Shown: piece after piece, positions 1 to 15,500 of the stretch | Numbering within the stretch: position 1 is the first letter of the stretch | How the letters are laid out: each line of letters starts with the position of its first letter | From: Actinernus sp. WN-2022 | Lineage: Eukaryota; Cnidaria; Anthozoa; Actiniaria; Actinernidae | Direction of reading: 5' to 3' | NCBI GenBank assembly: GCA_030867875.1 | Contig: JAOWCC010001634.1 | Span: forward strand, 105,193,321-105,257,320 | DNA length: 64,000 nucleotides | Made by a program: the position numbers and the translations under genes | The notes under the pieces: model-generated | What the model saw: the letters and a program-made list of their open reading frames with translations, nothing else | Database searches by the model: none | Told to the model about the DNA's origin: nothing

Positions 1-3000
1 CGGAATGAAAATTTATAATTTTAGCCACCAACCACGAATCCCTCCTTTCATATTTATACGACGCATTGAAAATCTTAATTTGAGCTCTCAAGCAGGAATG
101 TGTTCGTTTCAAAATTTGCAGCTCTGCGAAAACCTTAATTTTAGATTGCGTAGCACCAACTCTTCGATTGAAAATTATAAGTAACAATGAAAAATCTTAA
201 TCTCTTGATATGGAAATTTGACGGCGAAATGAATATTTATAATTTTAGCCACCAACCACGAATCCCTCCTTTCATATTTATACGGCGCAATGAAAAATCT
301 TAATTTGAGCTCTCAAGCAGGAATCTGTTCGTTTCAAACTTTGCATCTCTGCCAAAACCTTAATTTTAGATTACAAGCACCAACTCTGCGATTGCAAATT
401 ATAAGGCGCAATGAAAAATCTTAATCTCTTGATTTGGAAATTTTACGGCGAAATGAAAATTTTAAGGCGCAATGAAAAATCTTAATCTCTTGATTGGGAA
501 ATTTGACGGCGGAATGAAAATTTATAATTTTAGCCACCAACCACGAACCGCTCCTTTCATATTTATACGGCGCAATGAAAAATTTTAATTTGAGCTCTCA
601 AGCAGGAATCTGTTCGTTTTATTCTTTTGACGGCGCAATTAAAAATCTTAATTTAAGCTCTCACAATTTTGCAGTTCTGCGAAAACCTTAATTTTTTAGG
701 TTGCAATCAGAAATCTTTGATTGGAAATTATAAGACGCAATGAAAAATCTTAATCTCTTGATTTGGAAATATTACGGCGAAATGAAAATTTTAAGGCGCA
801 ATGAAAAATCTTAATCTCTTGATTTGGAAATTTGACGGCGGAATGAAAATTTATAATTTTAGCCACCAACCACGAACCGCTCCTTTCATATTTATACGGC
901 TCAATGAAAAATCTTAATTTGAGCTCTCAAGAAGGAATCTGTTCGTTTTAAACTTTGGACGGCGCAATTAAAAATCTTAATTGAAGCTCTCACAATTTTG
1001 CAGTTCTGCGAAAACCTTAATTTTAGATTGGAAGCAGAAATCTTTGATTGGAAATTATAAGACGCAAAGAAAAATCTTAATCTCTTGATATGGAAATTTG
1101 ACGGCGAAATGAATATTTATAATTTTAGCCACCAACCACGAATCCCTCCTTTCATATTTATACGGCGCATTGAAAATCTTAATTTGAGCTCTCAAGCAGG
1201 AATGTCTTCGTTTCAAACTTTGCAGCTCTGCGAAAACCTTAATTTTAGATTGCGTAGCACCAACTCTTCGATTGAAAGTTATAAGTAACAATGAAAAATC
1301 TTAATCTCTTGATATGGAAATTTGACGGCGAAATGAATATTTATAATTTTAGCCACCAACCACGAATCCCTCCTTTCATATTATATACGGCGCAATGAAA
1401 AATCTTAATTTGAGCTCCCAAGAAGGAATCTGTTCGTTTTAAACTTTTGACGGCGCAATTAAAAATCTGAATTGAAGCTCTCACAATTTTGCAGTTCTGC
1501 GAAAACCTTAATTTTAGGTTGCAAGCAGAAATCTTTGATTGGAAATTATAAGACGCAATGAAAAATCTTAATCTCTTGATTTGGAAATATTACGGCGGAA
1601 TGAAAATTTATAATTTTAGCCACCAACCACGAATCCCTACTTTCATATTTATACGGCGCATTGAAAATCTCAATTTGAGCTCTCAAGCAGGAATCTGTTG
1701 GTTTCAAACTTTGCAGCTCTGCGAAAACCTTAATTTTAGATTGCGTAGCACCAACTCTTCGATTGAAAATTATAAGGCGCAATGAAAAATATTAATCTCT
1801 TGATATGGAAATTTGACGGCGAAATGAAAATTTTAAGGCGCAATGAAAAATCTTAATCTCTTGATTTGGAAATTTGACGGCGGAATGAAAATTTATAATT
1901 TTAGCCACCAACCACGAATCCCTCCTTTCATATTTATACGACGCATTGAAAATCTTAATTTGAGCTCTCAAGCAGGAATGTGTTCGTTTCAAACTTTGCA
2001 GCTCTGCGAAAACCTTAATTTTAGATTGCGTAGCACCAACTCTTCGATTGAAAATTATAAGTAACAATGAAAAATCTTAATCTCTTGATATGGAAATTTG
2101 ACGGCGAAATGAATATTTATAATTTTAGCCACCAACCACGAATCCCTCCTTTCATATTTATACGGCGCAATGAAAAATCTTAATTTGAGCTCTCAAGCAG
2201 GAATCTGTTCGTTTCAAACTTTGCAGCTCTGCCAAAACCTTAATTTTAGATTACAAGCACCAACTCTGCGATTGAAAATTATAAGGCGCAATGAAAAATC
2301 TTAATCTCTTGATTTGGAAATTTTACGGCGAAATGAAAATTTTAAGGCGCAATGAAAAATCTTAATCTCTTGATTGGGAAATTTGACGGCGGAATGAAAA
2401 TTTATAATTTTAGCCACCAACCACGAACCGCTCCTTTCATATTTATACGGCGCAATGAAAAATCTTAATTTGAGCTCTCAAGCAGGAATCTGTTCGTTTT
2501 ATTCTTTTGACGGCGCAATTAAAAATCTTAATTGAAGCTCTCACAATTTTGCAGTTCTGCGAAAACCTTAATTTTTTAGGTTGCAATCAGAAATCTTTGA
2601 TTGGAAATTATAAGACGCAATGAAAAATCTTAATCTCTTGATTTGGAAATATTACGGCGAAATGAAAATTTTAAGGCGCAATGAAAAATCTTAATCTCTT
2701 GATTTGGAAATTTGACGGCGGAATGAAAATTTATAATTTTAGCCACCAACCACGAACCGCTCCTTTCATATTTATACGGCTCAATGAAAAATCTTAATTT
2801 GAGCTCTCAAGAAGGAATCTGTTCGTTTTAAACTTTGGACGGCGCAATTAAAAATCTTAATTGAAGCTCTCACAATTTTGCAGTTCTGCGAAAACCTTAA
2901 TTTTAGATTGGAAGCAGAAATCTTTGATTGGAAATTATAAGACGCAAAGAAAAATCTTAATCTCTTGATATGGAAATTTGACGGCGAAATGAATATTTAT

Positions 3001-5640
3001 AATTTTAGCCACCAACCACGAATCCCTCCTTTCATATTTATACGGCGCATTGAAAATCTTAATTTGAGCTCTCAAGCAGGAATGTCTTCGTTTCAAACTT
3101 TGCAGCTCTGCGAAAACCTTAATTTTAGATTGCGTTGCACCAACTCTTCGATTGAAAGTTATAAGTAACAATGAAAAATCTTAATCTCTTGATATGGAAA
3201 TTTGACGGCGAAATGAATATTTATAATTTTAGCCACCAACCACGAATCCCTCCTTTCATATTATATACGGCGCAATGAAAAATCTTAAATTGAGATCCCA
3301 AGAAGGAATCTGTTCGTTTTAAACTTTTGACGGCGCAATTAAAAATCTGAATTGAAGCTCTCACAATTTTGCAGTTCTGCGAAAACCTTAATTTTAGGTT
3401 GCAAGCAGAAATCTTTGATTGGAAATTATAAGACGCAATGAAAAATCTTAATCTCTTGATTTGGAAATATTACGGCGGAATGAAAATTTATAATTTTAGC
3501 CACCAACCACGAATCCCTACTTTCATATTTATACGGCGCATTGAAAATCTCAATTTGAGCTCTCAAGCAGGAATCTGTTCGTTTCAAACTTTGCAGCTCT
3601 GCGAAAACCTTAATTTTAGATTGCGTAGCACCAACTCTTCGATTGAAAATTATAAGGCGCAATGAAAAATATTAATCTCTTGATATGGAAATTTGACGGC
3701 GAAATGAAAATTTTAAGGCGCAATGAAAAATCTTAATCTCTTGATTTGGAAATTTGACGGCGGAATGAAAATTTATAATTTTAGCCACCAACCACGAATC
3801 CCTCCTTTCATATTTATACGACGCATTGAAAATCTTAATTTGAGCTCTCAAGCAGGAATGTGTTCGTTTCAAACTTTGCAGCTCTGCGAAAACCTTAATT
3901 TTAGATTGCGTAGCACCAACTCTTCGATTGAAAATTATAAGTAACAATGAAAAATCTTAATCTCTTGATATGGAAATTTGACGGCGAAATGAATATTTAT
4001 AATTTTAGCCACCAACCACGAATCCCTCCTTTCATATTTATACGGCGCAATGAAAAATCTTAATTTGAGCTCTCAAGCAGGAATCTGTTCGTTTCAAACT
4101 TTGCAGCTCTGCCAAAACCTTAATTTTAGATTACAAGCACCAACTCTGCGATTGCAAATTATAAGGCGCAATGAAAAATCTTAATCTCTTGATTTGGAAA
4201 TTTTACGGCGAAATGAAAATTTTAAGGCGCAATGAAAAATCTTAATCTCTTGATTTGGAAATTTGACGGCGGAATGAAAATTTATAATTTTAGCCACCAA
4301 CCACGAACCGCTCCTTTCATATTTATACGGCTCAATGAAAAATCTTAATTTGAGCTCTCAAGAAGGAATCTGTTCGTTTTAAACTTTGGACGGCGCAATT
4401 AAAAATCTTAATTGAAGCTCTCACAATTTTGCAGTTCTGCGAAAACCTTATTTTTTTAGGTTGCAAGCAGAAATCTTTGATTGGAAATTAAAAGACGCAA
4501 TGAAAAATCTTAATCTCTTGATTTGGAAATATTACGGCGGGATGAAAGTATAAGGCGCAATGAAAAATCTTAATCTCTTGATTTGGACATTTGACGGCGG
4601 AATGAACATTTATAATTTTAGCCACCAACCACGAACCGCTCCTTTCATATTTATACGGCGCAATGAAAAATCTTAATTTGAGCTCTCAAGCTGGAATCTG
4701 TTCGTTTTAAACTTTTGACGGCGCAATTAAAAATCTTAATTGAAGCTCTCACAATTTTGAAGTTCTGCGAAAACCTTAATTTTAGATTGGAAGCAGAAAT
4801 CTTTGATTGGAAATTATAAGACGCAAAGAAAAATCTTAATCTCTTGATATGGAAATTTGACGGCGAAATGAATATTTATAATTTTAGCCACCAACCACGA
4901 ATCCCTCCTTTCATATTTATACGGCGCATTGAAAATCTTAATTTGAGCTCTCAAGCAGGAATGTGTTCGTTTCAAACTTTGCAGCTCTGCGAAAACCTTA
5001 ATTTTAGATTGCGTAGCACCAACTCTTCGATTGAAAGTTATAAGTAACAATGAAAAATCTTAATCTCTTGATATGGAAATTTGACGGCGAAATGAATATT
5101 TATAATTTTAGCCACCAACCACGAATCCCTCCTTTCATATTATATACGGCGCAATGAAAAATCTTAATTTGAGCTCCCAAGAAGGAATCTGTTCGTTTTA
5201 AACTTTTGACGGCGCAATTAAAAATCTGAATTGAAGCTCTCACAATTTTGCAGTTCTGCGAAAACCTTAATTTTAGGTTGCAAGCAGAAATCTTTGATTG
5301 GAAATTATAAGACGCAATGAAAAATCTTAATCTCTTGATTTGGAAATATTACGGCGGAATGAAAATTTATAATTTTAGCCACCAACCACGAATCCCTACT
5401 TTCATATTTATACGGCGCATTGAAAATCTCAATTTGAGCTCTCAAGCAGGAATCTGTTCGTTTCAAACTTTGCAGCTCTGCGAAAACCTTAATTTAAGAT
5501 TGCGTAGCACCAACTCTTCGATTGAAAATTATAAGGCGCAATGAAAAATCTTAATCTCTTGATATGGAAATTTGACGGCGAAATGAAAATTTTAAGGCGC
5601 AATGAAAAATCTTAATCTCTTGATTTGGAAATTTGACGGC
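1..5640. repeat. 1880-bp higher-order satellite repeat
   Basis: The sequence at base 1 recurs at 1881 and 3761 with only scattered single-base changes, giving an exact period of 1880 bp. The first two copies are nearly identical. The third is rearranged inside (from about 4200 to 4800) but returns to register, with a local spacing of 1879 bp. The window starts inside the array. Confidence 0.9.
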
Positions 5641-6119
5641 GGAATGAAAATTAATAATTTTAGCCACCAACCACGGACCGCTCCTTTCATATTTCTACGG
5701 CGCAATGAAAAATCTTAATTTGAGCTCTCAAGTAGGAATCTGTTCGTTTTAAACTTTTGACGGCGCAATTAAAAATCTTAATTGAAGCTCTCACAATTTT
5801 GCAGTTCTGCGAAAACCTTAATTTTAGATTGCAAGCACCAACTCTTCGATTGAAAATTATAAGGCGCAATGAAAAATCTTAATCACTTGATATGGAAATT
5901 TGACGGCGAAATGAATATTTATAATTTTAGCCACCAACCACGAAATCTCTCCTTTCATATTTATACGGCGCAATGAAAAATCTTAATTTGAGCTCTCAAG
6001 CAGGAATCTGTTCGTTTTAAACTTTTGACGCCGCAATTAAAAATCTTAATTGAAGCTCTCACAATTTTGCAGTTCTGGGAAAACCTTAATTTTTTAGGTT
6101 GCCAGCAGAAATCTTTGAT

Positions 6120-7700
6120 TGGAAATTTTACGGCGAAATGAAAATTTTAAGGCGCAATGAAAAATCTTAATCTCTTGATTTGGAAATTTGACGGCGGAAT
6201 GAAAATTTATAATTTTAGCCATCAACCACGAACCGCTCCTTTCATATTTATACGGCGCAATGAAAAATCTTAATTTGAGCTCTCAAGCAGGAATCTGTTC
6301 GTTTGAAACTTTTGACGGCGCAATTAAAAATTTTATTGAAGCTCTCACAATTTTGCAGTTCTGCGAAAACCTTAATTTTTTAGGTTGCAAGCAGAAATCT
6401 TTGATTGGAAATTATAAGACGCAATGAAAAATCTTAATCTCTTGATTTGGAAATATCACGGCGGAATGAAAATTTATAATTTTAGCCACCAACCACGAAC
6501 CGTTCCTTTCATATTTATACGGCGCAATGAAAAATCTTAATTTGAGCTCTCAAGAAGGAATCTGTTCGTTTAAAACTTAGCAGCTCTGCGAAAACCCTAA
6601 TTTTAGATTACAAGCACCAACTCTGCGATTGCAAATTATAACGCGCAATGAAAAATCTTAATCTCTTGATATGGACATTTTACGGCGAAATGAAAATTTT
6701 AAGGCGCAATGAAAAATCTTAATCTCTTGATTTGGAAATTTGACGGGGGAATGAAAATTTACAATTTTAGCCACCAACCACGAACCGCTCCTTTCATATT
6801 TATACGGCACAATGAAAAATCTTAATTTGAGCTCTCAAGCAGGAATCTGTTCGTTTTAAACTTTTGACGCCGCAATTAAAAATCTTAATTGAAGCTCTCA
6901 CAATTTGGCAGTTCTGGGAAAACCTTAATTTTTTAAGTTGCAAGCAGAAATCTTTGATTGGAAATTATAAGGCGCAATGAAAAATATTAATCTCTTGATA
7001 TGGAAATTTTACGGCGAAATGAAAATTTTAAGGCGCAATGAAAAATCGTAATCTCTTGATTTGGAAATTTGACGGCGGAATGAAAATTTATAATTTTAGC
7101 CATCAACCACGAACCGCTCCTTTTATATTTATACGGCGCAATGAAAAATCTTAATTTGAGCTCTCAAGCAGGAATCTGTTCGTTTGAAACTTTTGACGGC
7201 GCAATTAAAAATTTTATTGAAGCTCTCACAATTTTGCAGTTCTGCGAAAACCTTAATTTTTTAGGTTGCAAGCAGAAATCTTTGATTGGAAATTATAAGA
7301 CGCAATGAAAAATCTTAATCTCTTGATTTGGAAATATTACGGCGGAATGAAAATTTATAATTTTAGCCACCAACCACGAACCGTTCCTTTCATATTTATA
7401 CGGCGCAATGAAAAATCTTAATTTGAGCTCTCAAGAAGGAATCTGTTCGTTTCAAACTTAGCAGCTCTGCGAAAACCCTAATTTTAGATTACAAGCACCA
7501 ACTCTGCGATTGCAAATTATAACGCGCAATGAAAAATCTTAATCTCTTGATATGGACATTTTACGGCGAAATGAAAATTTTAAGGCGCAATGAAAAATCT
7601 TAATCTCTTGATTTGGAAATTTGACGGGGGAATGAAAATTTACAATTTTAGCCACCAACCACGAACCGCTCCTTTCATATTTATACGGCGCAATGAAAAA
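6120..7700. repeat. 881-bp tandem satellite duplication
   Basis: Diagnostic variants recur 881 bp apart. The GTTTGAAACTTTTGACGG variant is at 6301 and 7182, and ATGGACATTTTACGGCG is at 6671 and 7552. It sits inside a longer duplication: AATCACTTGATATGG occurs at 5881 and 7869, 1988 bp apart. Confidence 0.8.
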
Positions 7701-9587
7701 TCTTAATTTGAGCTCTCAAGCAGGAATCTGTTCGTTTCAAACTTTTGACGGCGCAATTAAAAATCTTAATTGAAGCTCTCACAATTTTACAGTTCTGCGA
7801 AAACTTTAATTTTAAATTGCAAGCACCAACTCTTCGATTGAAAATTATAAGGCGCAATGAAAAATCTTAATCACTTGATATGGAAATTTGACGGCGAAAT
7901 GAATATTTATAATTTTAGCCACCAACCACGAAATCTCTCCTTTCATATTTATACGGCGCAATGAAAAATCTTAATTTGAGCTCTCAAGCAGGAATCTGTT
8001 CGTTTTAAACTTTTGACGCCGCAATTAAAAATCTTAATTGAAGCTCTCACAATTTTGCAGTTCTGGGAAAACCTTAATTTTTTAGGTTGCAAGCAGAAAT
8101 CTTTGATTGGAAATTATAAGGCGCAATGAAAAATATTAATCTCTTGATATGGAAATTTTACGGCGAAATGAAAATTTAAAGGCGCAATGAAAAATCTTAA
8201 TCTCTTGATTTGGAAATTTGACGGCGGAATGAAAATTTATAATTTTAGCCACCAACCACGAATCCCTCCTTTCATATTATATACGGCGCAATGAAAAATC
8301 TTAATTTGAGCTCCCAAGCAGGAATCTGTTCGTTTTAAACTTTTGACGGCGCAATTAAAAATCTTAATTGAAGCTCTCACAATTTTGCAGTTCTGCGAAA
8401 ACCTTAATTTTAGGTTGCAAGCAGAAATCTTTGATTGGAAATTATAAGACGCAATGAAAAATCTTAATCTCTTGATTTGGAAATATTACGGCGGAATGAA
8501 AATTTATAATTTTAGCCACCAACCACGAATCCCTACTTTCATATTTATACGGCGCATTGAAAATCTTAATTTGAGCTCTCAAGCAGGAATCTGTTCGTTT
8601 CAAACTTTGCAGCTCTGCGAAAACCTTAATTTTAGATTGCGTAGCACCAACTCTTCGATTGAAAATTATGAGGCGCAATGAAAAATATTAATCTCTTGAT
8701 ATGGAAATTTGACGGCGAAATGAAAATTTTAAGGCGCAATGAAAAATCTTAATCTCTTGATTTGGAAATTTGACGGCGGAATGAAAATTTACAATTTTAG
8801 CCACCAACCACGGACCGCTCCTTTCATATTTATACGGCGCAATGAAAAATCTTAATTTGAGCTCTCAAGTAGGAATCTGTTCGTTTTAAACTTTTGACGG
8901 CGCAATTAAAAATCTTAATTGAAGCTCTCACAATTTTGCAGTTCTGCGAAAACCTTATTTTTTTAGGTTGCAAGCAGAAATCTTTGATTGGAAATTATAA
9001 GACGCAATGAAAAATCTTAATCTCTTGATTTGGAAATAATACGGCGGAATGAAAGTATAAGGCGCAATGAAAAATCTTAATCTCTTGATTTGGAAATTTG
9101 ACGGCGGAATGAAAATTTATAATTTTAGTCACCAACCACGAACCGCTCCTTTCATATTTATACGGCGCAATGAAAAATCTTAATTTGAGCTCTCAAGCTG
9201 GAATCTGTTGGTTTTAAACTTTTGACGGCGCAATTAAGAATCTTAATTGAAGCTCTCACAATTTTGAAGTTCTGCGAAAACCTTAATTTTAGATTGGAAG
9301 CAGAAATCTTTGATTGGAAATTATAAGACGCAAAGAAAAATCTTAATCTCTTGATATGGAAATTTGACGGCGAAATGAATATTTATAATTTTAGCCACCA
9401 ACAACGAATCCCTCCTTTCATATTATATACGGCACAATGAAAATTCTTAATTTGAGCTCCCAAGCAGGAATCTGTTCGTTTTAAACTTTTGACGGCGCAA
9501 TTAAAAATCTTAATTGAAGCTCTCACAATTTTGCAGTTCTGCGAAAACCTTAATTTTAGGTTGCAAGCAGAAATCTTTGATTGGAAA

Positions 9588-12500
9588 TTATAAGACGCAA
9601 TGAAAAATCTTAATCTCTTGATTTGGAAATATTACGGCGGAATGAAAATTTATAATTTTAGCCACCAACCACGAATCCCTCCTTTCATATTTATACGGCG
9701 CATTGATAATCTTAATTTGAGCTCTCAAGCAGGAATCTGTTCGTTTCAAACTTTGCAGCTCTGCGAAAACCTTAATTTTAGATTGCGTAGCACCAACTCT
9801 TCGATTGAAAATTATAAGCGGAATGAAAAATATTAATCTCTTGATATGGAAATTTGACGGCGAAATGAAAATTTTAAGGCGCAATGAAAAATCTTAATCT
9901 CTTGATTTGGAAATTTGACGGCGGAATGAAAATTTATAATTTTAGCCACCAACCACGGACCGCTCCTTTCATATTTATACGGCGCAATGAAAAATCTTAA
10001 TTTGAGCTCTCAAGTAGGAATCTGTTCGTTTTAAACTTTTGACGGCGCAATTAAAAATCTTAATTGAAGCTCTCACAATTTTGCAGTTCTGCGAAAACCT
10101 TATTTTTTTAGGTTGCAAGCAGAAATCTTTGATTGGAAATTATAAGACGCAATGAAAAATCTTAATCTCTTTATATGGAAATTTGACGGCGAAATGAAAA
10201 TTTACAATTTTAGCCACCAACCACGAACCGCTCCTTTCATATTTATACGGCTCAATGAAAAATCTTAATTTGAGCTCTCAAGCAGGAATCTGTTCGTTTT
10301 AAACTTTGGACGGCGCAATTAAAAATCTTAATTGAAGCTCTCACAATTTTGCAGTTCTGCGAAAACCTTATTTTTTTTAGGTTGCAAGCAGAAATCTTTG
10401 ATTGGAAATTATAAGACGCAATGAAAAATCTTAATCTCTTGATTTGGAAATAATACGGCGGAATGAAAGTAAAAGGCGCAATGAAAAATCTTAATCTCTT
10501 GATTTGGAAATTTGACGGCGGAATGAAAATTTATAATTTTAGTCACCAACCACGAACCGCTCCTTTCATATTTATACGGCGCAATGAAAAATCTTAATTT
10601 GAGCTCTCAAGCTGGAATCTGTTGGTTTTAAACTTTTGACGGCGCAATTAAAAATCTTAATTGAAGCTCTCACAATTTTGAAGTTCTGCGAAAACCTTAA
10701 TTTTAGATTGGAAGCAGAAATCTTTGATTGGAAATTATAAGACGCAAAGAAAAATCTTAATCTCTTGATATGGAAATTTGACGGGGAAATGAATATTTAT
10801 AATTTTAGCCACCAACCACGAATCCCTCCTTTCATATTATATACGGCGCAATGAAAAATCTTAATTTGAGCTCCCAAGCAGGAATCTGTTCGTTTTAAAC
10901 TTTTGACGGCGCAATTAAAAATCTTAATTGAAGCTCTCACAATTTTGCAGTTCTGCGAAAACCTTAATTTTAGGTTGCAAGCAGAAATCTTTGATTGGAA
11001 ATTATAAGACGCAATGAAAAATCTTAATCTCTTGATTTGGAAATATTACGGCGGAATGAAAATTTATAATTTTAGCCACCAACCACGAATCCCTCCTTTC
11101 ATATTTATACGGCGCATTGATAATCTTAATTTGAGCTCTCAAGCAGGAATCTGTTCGTTTCAAACTTTGCAGCTCTGCGAAAACCTTAATTTTAGATTGC
11201 GTAGCACCAACTCTTCGATTGAAAATTATAAGGCGCAATGAAAAATATTAATCTCTTGATATGGAAATTTGACGGCGAAATGAAAATTTTAAGGCGCAAT
11301 GAAAAATCTTAATCTCTTGATTTGGAAATTTGACCGCGGAATGAAAATTTATAATTTTAGCCACCAACCACGGACCGCTCCTTTCATATTTATACGGCGC
11401 AATGAAAAATCTTAATTTGAGCTCTCAAGTAGGAATCTGTTCGTTTTAAACTTTTGACGGCGCAATTAAAAATCTTAATTGAAGCTCTCACAATTTTGCA
11501 GTTCTGAGAAAACCTTATTTTTTTAGGTTGCAAGCAGAAATCTTTGATTGGAAATTATAAGACGCAATGAAAAATCTTAATCTCTTTATATGGAAATTTG
11601 ACGGCGAAATGAAAATTTACAATTTTAGCCACCAACCACGAACCGCTCCTTTCATATTTATACGGCTCAATGAAAAATCTTAATTTGAGCTCTCAAGCAG
11701 GAATCTGTTCGTTTTAAACTTTGGACGGCGCAATTAAAAATCTTAATTGAAGCTCTCACAATTTTGCAGTTCTGCGAAAACCTTATTTTTTTAGGTTGCA
11801 AGCAGAAATCTTTGATTGGAAATTATAAGACGCAATGAAAAATCTTAATCTCTTGATTTGGAAATAATACGGCGGAATGAAAGTATAAGGCGCAATGAAA
11901 AATCTTAATCTCTTGATTTGGAAATTTGACGGCGGAATGAAAATTTATAATTTTAGTCACCAACCACGAACCGCTCCTTTCATATTTATACGGCGCAATG
12001 AAAAATCTTAATTTGAGCTCTCAAGCTGGAATCTGTTGGTTTTAAACTTTTGACGGCGCAATTAAAAATCTTAATTGAAGCTCTCACAATTTTGAAGTTC
12101 TGCGAAAACCTTAATTTTAGATTGGAAGCAGAAATCTTTGATTGGAAATTATAAGACGCAAAGAAAAATCTTAATCTCTTGATATGGAAATTTGACGGCG
12201 AAATGAATATTTATAATTTTAGCCACCAACCACGAATCCCTCCTTTCATATTATATACGGCGCAATGAAAAATCTTAATTTGAGCTCCCAAGCAGGAATC
12301 TGTTCGTTTTAAACTTTTGACGGCGCAATTAAAAATCTTAATTGAAGCTCTCACAATTTTGCAGTTCTGCGAAAACCTTAATTTTAGGTTGCAAGCAGAA
12401 ATCTTTGATTGGAAATTATAAGACGCAATGAAAAATCTTAATCTCTTGATTTGGAAATATTACGGCGGAATGAAAATTTATAATTTTAGCCACCAACCAC

Positions 12501-15500
12501 GAATCCCTCCTTTCATATTTATACGGCGCATTGATAATCTTAATTTGAGCTCTCAAGCAGGAATCTGTTCGTTTCAAACTTTGCAGCTCTGCGAAAACCT
12601 TAATTTTAGATTGCGTAGCACCAACTCTTCGATTGAAAATTATAAGGCGCAATGAAAAATATTAATCTATTGATATGGAAATTTGACGGCGAAATGAAAA
12701 TTTTAAGGCGCAATGAAAATCTTAATCTCTTGATTTGGAAATTTGACGGCGGAATGAAAATTTATAATTTTAGCCACCAACCACGGACCGCTCCTTTCAT
12801 ATTTATACGGCGCAATGAAAAATCTTAATTTGAGCTCTCCAGCAGGAATCTGTTCGTTTTAAACTTTGGACGGCGCAATTAAAAATCTTAATTGAAGCTC
12901 TCACAATTTTGCAGTTCTGCGAAAACCTTATTTTTTTAGGTTGCAAGCAGAAATCTTTGATTGGAAATTATAAGACGCAATGAAAAATCTTAATCTCTTG
13001 ATTTGGAAATAATACGGCGGAATGAAAGTATAAGGCGCAATGAAAAATCTTAATCTCTTGATTTGGAAATTTGACGGCGGAATGAAAATTTATAATTTTA
13101 GTCACCAACCACGAACCGCTCCTTTCATATTTATACGGCGCAATGAAAAATCTTAATTTGAGTTCTCAAGCTGGAATCTGTTGGTTTTAAACTTTTGACG
13201 GCGCAATTAAAAATCTTAATTGAAGCTCTCACAATTTTGAAGTTCTGCGAAAACCTTAATTTTAGATTGGAAGCAGAAATCTTTGATTGGAAATTATAAG
13301 ACGCAAAGAAAAATCTTAATCTCTTGATATGGAAATTTGACGGCGAAATGAATATTTATAATTTTAGCCACCAACCACGAATCCCTCCTTTCATATTATA
13401 TACGGCGCAATGAAAAATCTTAATTTGAGCTCCCAAGCAGGAATCTGTTCGTTTTAAACTTTTGACGGCGCAATTAAAAATCTTAATTGAAGCTCTCACA
13501 ATTTTGCAGTTCTGCGAAAACCTTAATTTTAGGTTGCAAGCAGAAATCTTTGATTGGAAATTATAAGACGCAATGAAAAATCTTAATCTCTTGATTTGGA
13601 AATATTACGGCGGAATGAAAATTTATAATTTTAGCCACCAACTACGAATCCCTCCTTTCATATTTATACGGCGCATTGAAAATCTTAATTTGAGCTCTCA
13701 AGCAGGAATCTGTTCGTTTCAAACTTTGCAGCTCTGCGAAAACCTTAATTTTAGATTGCGTAGCACCAACTCTTCGATTGAAAATTATAAGGCGCAATGA
13801 AAAATATTAATCTCTTGATATGGAAATTTGACGGCGAAATGAAAATTTTAAGGCGCAATGAAAAATCTTAATCTCTTGATTTGGAAATTTGACGGCGGAA
13901 TGAAAATTTATAATTTTAGCCACCAACCACGGACCGCTCCTTTCATATTTATACGGCGCAATGAAAAATCTTAATTTGAGCTCTCAAGTAGGAATCTGTT
14001 CGTTTTAAACTTTTGACGGCGCAATTAAAAATCTTAATTGAAGCTCTCACAATTTTGCAGTTCTGCGAAAACCTTATTTTTTTAGGTTGCAAGCAGAAAT
14101 CTTTGATTGGAAATTATAAGACGCAATGAAAAATCTTAATCTCTTTATATGGAAATTTGACGGCGAAATGAAAATTTACAATTTTAGCCACCAACCACGA
14201 GCCGCTCCTTTCATATTTATACGGCTCAATGAAAAATCTTAATTTGAGCTCTCAAGCTGGAATCTGTTCGTTTTAAACTTTGGACGGCGCAATTAAAAAT
14301 CTTAATTGAAGCTCTCACAATTTTGAAGTTCTGGGAATACCTTAATTTTAGATTGGAAGCAGAAATCTTTGATTGGAAATTATAAGACGCAAAGAAAAAT
14401 CTTAATCTCTTGATATGGAAATTTGACGGCGAAATGAATATTTATAATTTTAGCCACCAACCACGAATCCCTCCTTTCATATTATATACGGCGCAATGAA
14501 AAATCTTAATTTGAGCTCCCAAGCAGGAATCTGTTCGTTTTAAATTTTGACGGCGCAATTAAAAATCTTAATTGAAGCTCTCACAATTTTGCAGTTCTGC
14601 GAAAACCTTAATTTTAGGTTGCAAGCAGAAATCTTTGATTGGAAATTATAAGACGCAATGAAAAATCTTAATCTCTTGATTCGGAAATATTACGGCGGAA
14701 TGAAAAGTTATAATTTTAGTCACCAACCACGAACCGCTCCTTTCATATTTATACGGCGCAATGACAAATCTTAATTTGAGCTCTCAAGCTGGAATCTGTT
14801 GCTTTTAAACTTTTGACGGCGCAATTAAAAATCTTAATTGAAGCTCTCACAATTTTGAAGTTCTGCGAAAACCTTAATTTTAGATTGGAAGCAGAATCTT
14901 TGATTGGAAATTATAAGACGCAAAGAAAAATCTTAATCTCTTGATATGGAAATTTGACGGCGAAATGAATATTTATAATTTTAGCCACCAACCACGAATC
15001 CCTCCTTTCATATTTATACGGCGCATTGAAAATCTTAATTTGAGCTCCCAAGCAGGAATCTGTTCGTTTTAAACTTTTGACGGCGCAATTAAAAATCTTA
15101 ATTGAAGCTCTCACAATTTTGCAGTTCTGCGAAAACCTTAATTTTAGGTTGCAAGCAGAAATCTTTGATTGGAAATTATAAGACGCAATGAAAAATCTTA
15201 ATCTCTTGATTTGGAAATATTACGGCGGAATGAAAATATATAATTTTAGCCACCAACCACGAATCCCTCCTTTCATATTTATACGGCGCATTGAAAATCT
15301 TAATTTGAGCTCTCAAGCAGGAATCTGTTCGTTTCAAACTTTGCAGCTCTGCGAAAACCTTAATTTTAGATTGCGTAGCACCAACTCTTCGATTGAAAAT
15401 TATAAGGCGCAATGAAAAATATTAATCTCTTGATATGGAAATTTGACGGCGAAATGAAAATTTTAAGGCGCAATGAAAAATCTTAATCTCTTGATTTGGA

